Below the pieces are notes generated by a model that was given only the letters and a program-made list of their open reading frames with translations, was not told the DNA's origin and searched no databases. A stretch of 7,494 nt of DNA, taken from CALVXC01 sp036636255. Lineage in GTDB: Bacteria; Bacillota_I; Bacilli_A; RF39; UBA660. The stretch spans positions 1 through 7,494 of the forward strand of contig JAVWOV010000043.1 of assembly GCA_036636255.1 (NCBI GenBank), in the 5' to 3' direction. Within the stretch, counting starts at the first letter, position 1; each line of letters opens with the position of its first letter. The translations under genes were made by a program, and so were the position numbers. Shown in pieces: positions 5,579-7,494 of the stretch.

Positions 5579-6193
5579 ATGAATTTACCAAATAAAATAA
5601 CTATGGTTAGAATTTTTTTAGCAATTTTTATTATTGCTTTGTTGTTATTTCCGTTTGATTCAGCGGGAATAACGTTACCAAAAATTTTTATTAATGAATC
5701 GATTGTTATAAATATTAAATATCTAATAGCGGGAGTATTATTTATTATTGCTTCCTTGACTGATTTTATTGATGGTTATATTGCGCGAAAGTATAATTTA
5801 GTAACTGATTTTGGAAAAATGATGGATGCTATTGCAGATAAAATTTTAGTTAATTCTGTTTTGATTATTTTAGCGGCGACGGGTTTTATTCACCCTATTA
5901 TTCCTATTATAATTATTATGCGTGATACGGTTGTTAATTCTATTAAAATGATTGCTGGTAGTAAAGGTCAAGTGGTAGCAGCAATTAAAAGTGGTAAAAT
6001 TAAAACGGCTCTTTTAATGGTTGGTATTGTTTTAACGTTGTTTTATAATATGCCTTTTGAACTTATTAATTTAAGAGTAGCTGATTTCTTACTTGTTATC
6101 GCTGCTATTATGTCGCTTGTTTCGGGTTTTCAATATTATTATATAAATAAGAATCTTATTTTTGATAAACCGGAAATGGTTGATGCAGAATAA
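5579..6193 (+). CDS. pgsA: CDP-diacylglycerol-glycerol-3-phosphate 3-phosphatidyltransferase
   Basis: 204 residues; transfers a phosphatidyl group from CDP-diacylglycerol to glycerol 3-phosphate, the committed step to phosphatidylglycerol and cardiolipin, in the membrane. The CDP-alcohol phosphotransferase signature DxxDGxxAR(8x)GxxxDxxxD is complete: D62, D65, G66, A69, R70, G79, D83 and D87. It starts MNLPNKITMVRI, as PgsA proteins do, and carries the later SGKIKT motif (138-143). Several hydrophobic segments lie at about 10-25, 47-62, 90-115, 142-157 and 168-185. The ribosome binding site AGGAGG (5569-5574) overlaps the rodZ stop codon, so the two genes are almost certainly co-translated. 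Length and motifs are normal. An intrinsic terminator follows within about 70 bp. Confidence 0.93.
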   Translation: MNLPNKITMVRIFLAIFIIALLLFPFDSAGITLPKIFINESIVINIKYLIAGVLFIIASLTDFIDGYIARKYNLVTDFGKMMDAIADKILVNSVLIILAATGFIHPIIPIIIIMRDTVVNSIKMIAGSKGQVVAAIKSGKIKTALLMVGIVLTLFYNMPFELINLRVADFLLVIAAIMSLVSGFQYYYINKNLIFDKPEMVDAE

Positions 6194-6229
6194 TTTATTA
6201 AATTTAATTATTTGTAATTAGAACAAAAC

Positions 6230-6266
6230 AAAAACGATTAGGAAGAATATCTGTATCGTTTTTTTT
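6230..6266 (+). terminator. Intrinsic terminator after pgsA
   Basis: AAAAACGAT (6230-6238) pairs perfectly with ATCGTTTTT (6255-6263) around a 16-nt loop, and the run of T continues to 6266. The stem has few G-C pairs but resembles other terminators of AT-rich Firmicutes. It separates the gpsB-to-pgsA transcript from the recA promoter. The A-run before the stem also lets it act in the reverse direction, although no - strand gene ends here. Confidence 0.7.
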
Positions 6267-6312
6267 GTTAAAAATGGTTTTATATTATATTAAATATTGG
6301 TTTTTTTAACCA

Positions 6313-6341
6313 TTGACATTAAAATAAACATTCGTTACAAT
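6313..6341 (+). promoter_or_regulatory. Strong sigma-A-type promoter of recA
   Basis: A perfect -35 TTGACA (6313-6318) and TACAAT (6336-6341, one mismatch to TATAAT) are separated by exactly 17 bp. The predicted start is near 6348, about 17 nt before the recA ATG. A LexA-like site covers the spacer and the start of the -10, and an inverted repeat lies directly upstream of the -35. Confidence 0.75.
6325..6338 (+). promoter_or_regulatory. Candidate LexA operator (SOS box) in the recA promoter
   Basis: TAAACATTCGTTAC keeps the AAC-N4-GTT core and spacing of the Gram-positive SOS box (CGAACRNRYGTTYC), but the outer G/C positions are largely lost. It sits between the -35 and -10 boxes, where a bound LexA would block RNA polymerase. 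recA is the classic LexA target in Bacilli. The short core could occur by chance; its position is the main support. Confidence 0.5.
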
Positions 6342-6364
6342 TGAAAATATAAGGAGGGAAGTAG

Positions 6365-7375
6365 ATGAATAAAACTAGTGATAAGGCTTTGGCGCAAGTG
6401 TTATTAGAAATAGAAAAACAGTTTGGCAAAGGGGCAGTGATGAAACTTGGCGATAATGAGCATCGTGAAATTGATGTTATTTCGACTGGTTCGTTAACGT
6501 TAGATATTGCTTTAGGTATCGGTGGTTATCCTAAGGGAAGAATTATTGAAATATATGGGCCGGAATCAAGTGGTAAAACTACATTTGCTTTGCATGCTAT
6601 AGCGGAAGCACAAAAAAAAGGTGGTCAGGCGGCGTTTATTGATGCGGAACATTCTTTAGATCCAAAGTATGCTTCTAAATTAGGGGTAAATATTAATGAT
6701 TTACTATTATCACAACCAGATAATGGGGAGCAAGCGTTAGAAATATGTGAGGCCTTGGTTCGTAGTGGTGCTGTTAGCATTATTGTGATTGATTCAGTAG
6801 CTGCTTTAGTGCCTCAGGCTGAAATTGAAGGGGAAATGGGGGATTCACATATTGGTTTACAGGCTAGATTAATGAGTCAAGCTTTAAGAAAATTATCAGG
6901 AATTATTAATAAAACTAATACAATTGCTATTTTTATTAATCAATTAAGAGAAAAAGTGGGGATTATTTTTGGTAATCCGGAAGTTACTCCTGGTGGTCGC
7001 GCTTTAAAATTTTATTCTTCTATTCGTTTGGATATTAGAAAAGGGGAAGCTATTAAGAATGGCAGTGATATTATCGGGACTAAAACTAATGTCAAGGTTG
7101 TTAAAAATAAAATGGCTCCACCTTTTAAAATAGCTTGTATAGATATAATGTATGGTTTAGGTATTTCGCGTGATGCGGAATTAGTTGATTTAGCAACTAT
7201 TAATAATATTTTAGAAAAGAGTGGTTCGTGGTATTCATATAATAGTGAAAAAATAGGCCAAGGTAAAGAAAATGCTAAAGATTATTTAAGAAAGAATCCT
7301 AAGATTTATTTAGAAATAGAGGATAAGGTTAAAAAAGCTTGTAATATTAAAGCTGTGGGAAAAGGTAGTAAGTAA
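6365..7375 (+). CDS. recA: Recombinase RecA
   Basis: 336 residues, close to the usual 330-350. ATP-dependent recombinase that coats single-stranded DNA, drives strand exchange and stimulates LexA self-cleavage. Visible motifs are Walker A GPESSGKTT (65-73), the catalytic Glu in FIDAEH (E95), Walker B SIIVIDS (138-144, with D143), loop L1 near EIEGEMGDSHIG (153-164), and loop L2 NQLREKVG to TPGGRALKFY (192-217). The C-terminal domain carries VKVVKNKMAPPF (243-254) and SWYSYNSEKIGQGKENA (288-304). L2 has Leu in NQLREK where most RecAs have Ile, and PEVTPGG, both conservative. AAGGAGG (6351-6357) lies 7 nt before the ATG. It has its own promoter and probable LexA site. In many Firmicutes cinA stands between pgsA and recA; it is absent here. 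RecU, at the other end of the window, acts later in the same pathway. Confidence 0.98.
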   Translation: MNKTSDKALAQVLLEIEKQFGKGAVMKLGDNEHREIDVISTGSLTLDIALGIGGYPKGRIIEIYGPESSGKTTFALHAIAEAQKKGGQAAFIDAEHSLDPKYASKLGVNINDLLLSQPDNGEQALEICEALVRSGAVSIIVIDSVAALVPQAEIEGEMGDSHIGLQARLMSQALRKLSGIINKTNTIAIFINQLREKVGIIFGNPEVTPGGRALKFYSSIRLDIRKGEAIKNGSDIIGTKTNVKVVKNKMAPPFKIACIDIMYGLGISRDAELVDLATINNILEKSGSWYSYNSEKIGQGKENAKDYLRKNPKIYLEIEDKVKKACNIKAVGKGSK

Positions 7376-7494
7376 TCCTTTTATCTAAAGCAATTTCAAG
7401 AAACTTAATAAATTTTTAAAATTACTTTTAAAATTATTGTGTCAATAGTAAGCGATAATGTCCCAAAAAAAATCAATCATTAGCATTAATTTGA
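7376..7494. other. Tail after recA with an AT-only repeat/hairpin, no gene seen
   Basis: I see no gene in these last 119 bases. TTTTAAAATTA occurs twice (7414-7424 and 7426-7436). The same stretch can fold, as AATTTT(T)AAAA pairs with TTTTAAAATT (7411-7435), but it lacks G-C pairs and a following T-run, so it would be at best a poor recA terminator. Confidence 0.3.

Noticed and set aside
7454..7459. GATAAT as the -10 of a gene beyond the right edge.
   Set aside because: No acceptable -35 lies at 16-18 bp; the nearest TTGTGT is only 11 bp upstream.

Overview
The window is strongly AT-rich DNA from a Gram-positive bacterium of the Bacilli or a Mollicutes-related lineage, probably an uncultured RF39- or Erysipelotrichia-like member. 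That placement is inference. It rests on three things: a type B RNase P RNA, GpsB, and the overlapping RecU/PBP1 gene pair, all typical of Bacilli. Tryptophan is encoded by TGG in the intact genes, so nothing suggests the Mycoplasma code (TGA as Trp). All six protein genes stop at TAA or TAG.

Layout. Positions 1-375 hold a decayed, frameshifted IS3-family transposase remnant on the + strand. Positions 434-3947 carry recU and ponA (class A PBP1) on the - strand, overlapping by 14 bp. Positions 3948-4385 are the divergent intergenic region, with a probable recU promoter, a possible 34-codon small ORF, and a strong gpsB promoter embedded in an inverted repeat. From 4386 everything reads on the + strand: gpsB, rnpB, a short rodZ-like gene, pgsA, an intrinsic terminator, then recA with its own promoter and a LexA-like operator. 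The last ~120 bases contain no recognisable gene.

Functional picture. This is mainly a conserved core region. PBP1 makes peptidoglycan, GpsB steers PBP1-type enzymes, the RodZ-like protein links the elongation machinery to the membrane, and PgsA makes phosphatidylglycerol phosphate. RecU resolves Holliday junctions in the recombination pathway begun by RecA, and rnpB matures tRNAs. In Bacillus subtilis these genes lie at two separate loci (recU-ponA/gpsB/rnpB and ymfM-pgsA-cinA-recA); here they are joined, without cinA.

I found no convincing new multi-gene system. The points most worth checking are the unusual N-terminus and glycosyltransferase motif of PBP1, the small ORF at 4117, the packing of rnpB between two coding genes, and the LexA-like site at recA.
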